A stretch of 24,684 nucleotides of DNA, taken from CANRPC01 sp964456095 (GTDB lineage Bacteria > Bacillota_I > Bacilli_A > RFN20 > CAG-449). The notes beneath the pieces were generated by a model. It searched no databases. It was not told where the DNA came from and saw only the letters and a program-made list of their open reading frames with translations. Shown here one piece after another: positions 23,726 to 24,684 of this stretch. Position 1 is the first letter of the stretch. The number at the start of each line of letters is the position of its first letter. The translations under genes and the position numbers were made by a program. The DNA lies in assembly GCA_964456095.1 (NCBI GenBank), contig CAYVZF010000013.1, positions 1-24,684 of the forward strand, in the 5' to 3' direction.

Positions 23726-24565
23726 TTAGATATTAACTTCATACGATGTAACATTTAAAAATGTTTCACCATCAACTTGTAAAGCAGTTGGTCTATCAAA
23801 CTCAACTACAATATGTTTACCACATAATACACGTGTTACTTTCTTATTATTAACATGTTCACCTTTAAATATTTTAGGAAAAACCATTAATGTTCTTAAT
23901 TTACTTTTAGATTTAAATACAACGTTTGATAAAGTTCTATTTTCATCAAGTCTATTTTGTGCAGGTGCAACTTCCATTCCACCGCCATAATATCTACCTT
24001 TCATAGATGCTGCGATCCAAACATAATCATCAAAATATGTAACGCCATCAATAGTTATTTTAGCTTTTCTAGGTTTAAAGTGAAATAAAAGACCTTTTAT
24101 TGCAATCATTGTATAGTTAATCTTTTTCTTTCCTTTTTGTTTTTGAATATCCGCGACTTCACAGCAATATCCATCAATACCAAAACCAATACCATTAATA
24201 AAATAATGTTTTTCATTATTAATTGTTACTACTGGTAAATTTTTCAAGTATTTATTTACTAATAATAATTTTGACGTATCAGCTTCAACATCTTTAAAGA
24301 AATCATTCCCTGTACCTGCAGCATAGACATAAATATTATTGCTTGGTATATTACCATCTAAAGAATTAACAAAAATATTAATTGTTCCATCTCCACCAAC
24401 AAGAATTATTTCATCTTCTTTATTAATGCTTTTAATAAAATCTTTTAAATTAATATTAATTAAAGACTGAATATTTTTTTCTCCATCAACTAATGAATCA
24501 ACTTTTTCTAAATATTTTTCTCCTTGAAAGTTATCACTTAATGGATTATATAAAATATATTTCAT
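23726..24565 (-). CDS. Diacylglycerol kinase family lipid kinase
   Basis: A DagK/YegS/BmrU-type lipid kinase that phosphorylates diacylglycerol or a related lipid with ATP at the membrane face. In 279 residues the nucleotide-binding GGDGT is at 57-61 (in ILVGGDGTINIF), followed by AAGTGNDFFKDV, the second family signature. A C-terminal beta-sandwich domain ends with the usual VDGE segment (about 264-267). In Gram-positive bacteria with lipoteichoic acid, DgkB recycles diacylglycerol; whether this organism makes such polymers is unknown. The gene has an AGGGGGA ribosome-binding site, a TATAAT at 24604-24609 with only a weak -35, and its own terminator, so it is probably monocistronic. Confidence 0.92.
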   Translation of the reverse strand: MKYILYNPLSDNFQGEKYLEKVDSLVDGEKNIQSLININLKDFIKSINKEDEIILVGGDGTINIFVNSLDGNIPSNNIYVYAAGTGNDFFKDVEADTSKLLLVNKYLKNLPVVTINNEKHYFINGIGFGIDGYCCEVADIQKQKGKKKINYTMIAIKGLLFHFKPRKAKITIDGVTYFDDYVWIAASMKGRYYGGGMEVAPAQNRLDENRTLSNVVFKSKSKLRTLMVFPKIFKGEHVNNKKVTRVLCGKHIVVEFDRPTALQVDGETFLNVTSYEVNI

Positions 24566-24684
24566 AAAAAAATCCCCCTATATATGAAATATCGATTAAG
24601 TAGATTATAACTATAATTTTTTTTCATTAAAAGATATTTTTTTAAAAAATCGACAAATTTAGGCATTATTTGACTTTTTGTTAA

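Noticed and set aside
1..24684. CRISPR array, tRNA, rRNA, insertion sequence or prophage
   Set aside because: No regularly spaced repeat array, cloverleaf-like segment, transposase, integrase or terminal inverted repeat was seen. The repeats inside 14888-15979 come from the leucine-rich protein repeats.

Overview
The window is a strongly AT-rich bacterial chromosome segment in which every convincing gene lies on the minus strand, so transcription runs from high to low coordinates. The gene families point to a low-GC Firmicute on or near the Mollicutes branch (a wall-less or Acholeplasma/RF39-like Bacilli lineage). The clues are an MraZ with mollicute-style operator repeats, a very short division cluster with no peptidoglycan genes, a protein resembling the mollicute family DUF3196, and a Firmicutes-type GlgC/GlgD pair. 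This placement is inferred from gene content. UGA reads as a stop here: the gene ending at 5240 stops at TGA directly before a rho-independent terminator, so the code is not the Mycoplasma code.

Layout in transcription order. (1) 24565-23726: a DagK-type lipid kinase with its own terminator. (2) 23629-20692: galE followed by three tightly packed genes (a DUF5662-like protein, a DUF3196-like protein, a YcxB-like membrane protein), then a terminator. (3) 20521-18562: the start of a division cluster, mraZ-rsmH-ftsL plus a 79-residue membrane protein, driven by a promoter overlaid with MraZ boxes at exact 10-bp spacing and closed by a terminator. (4) 18530-11301: ftsK with its own promoter, a leucine-rich-repeat protein, a decayed maltose O-acetyltransferase gene, a type I pullulanase, a miniature SSB-like OB-fold protein and plsC, then a terminator. 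(5) 11196-5205: a condensin-like operon jetA-jetB-jetC (Wadjet/MksBEF family) followed by a small membrane protein gene, then a terminator. The Wadjet nuclease gene jetD is absent. (6) 5153-502: a glycogen operon (unknown two-helix membrane protein, glgC, glgD, glgA), then an orphan 125-residue gene that seems to have its own promoter.

Two themes stand out. The first is alpha-glucan metabolism: ADP-glucose synthesis by GlgC/GlgD, chain elongation by GlgA, debranching by pullulanase, UDP-sugar interconversion by GalE, and the remains of a maltose acetyltransferase. The second is chromosome handling and division: MraZ, RsmH, FtsL, FtsK and a JetABC condensin. The most interesting points are the JetD-less JetABC operon with a membrane protein in the fourth position, the multiply disrupted acetyltransferase next to pullulanase, and a 14-bp exact direct repeat bracketing the leucine-rich-repeat gene.
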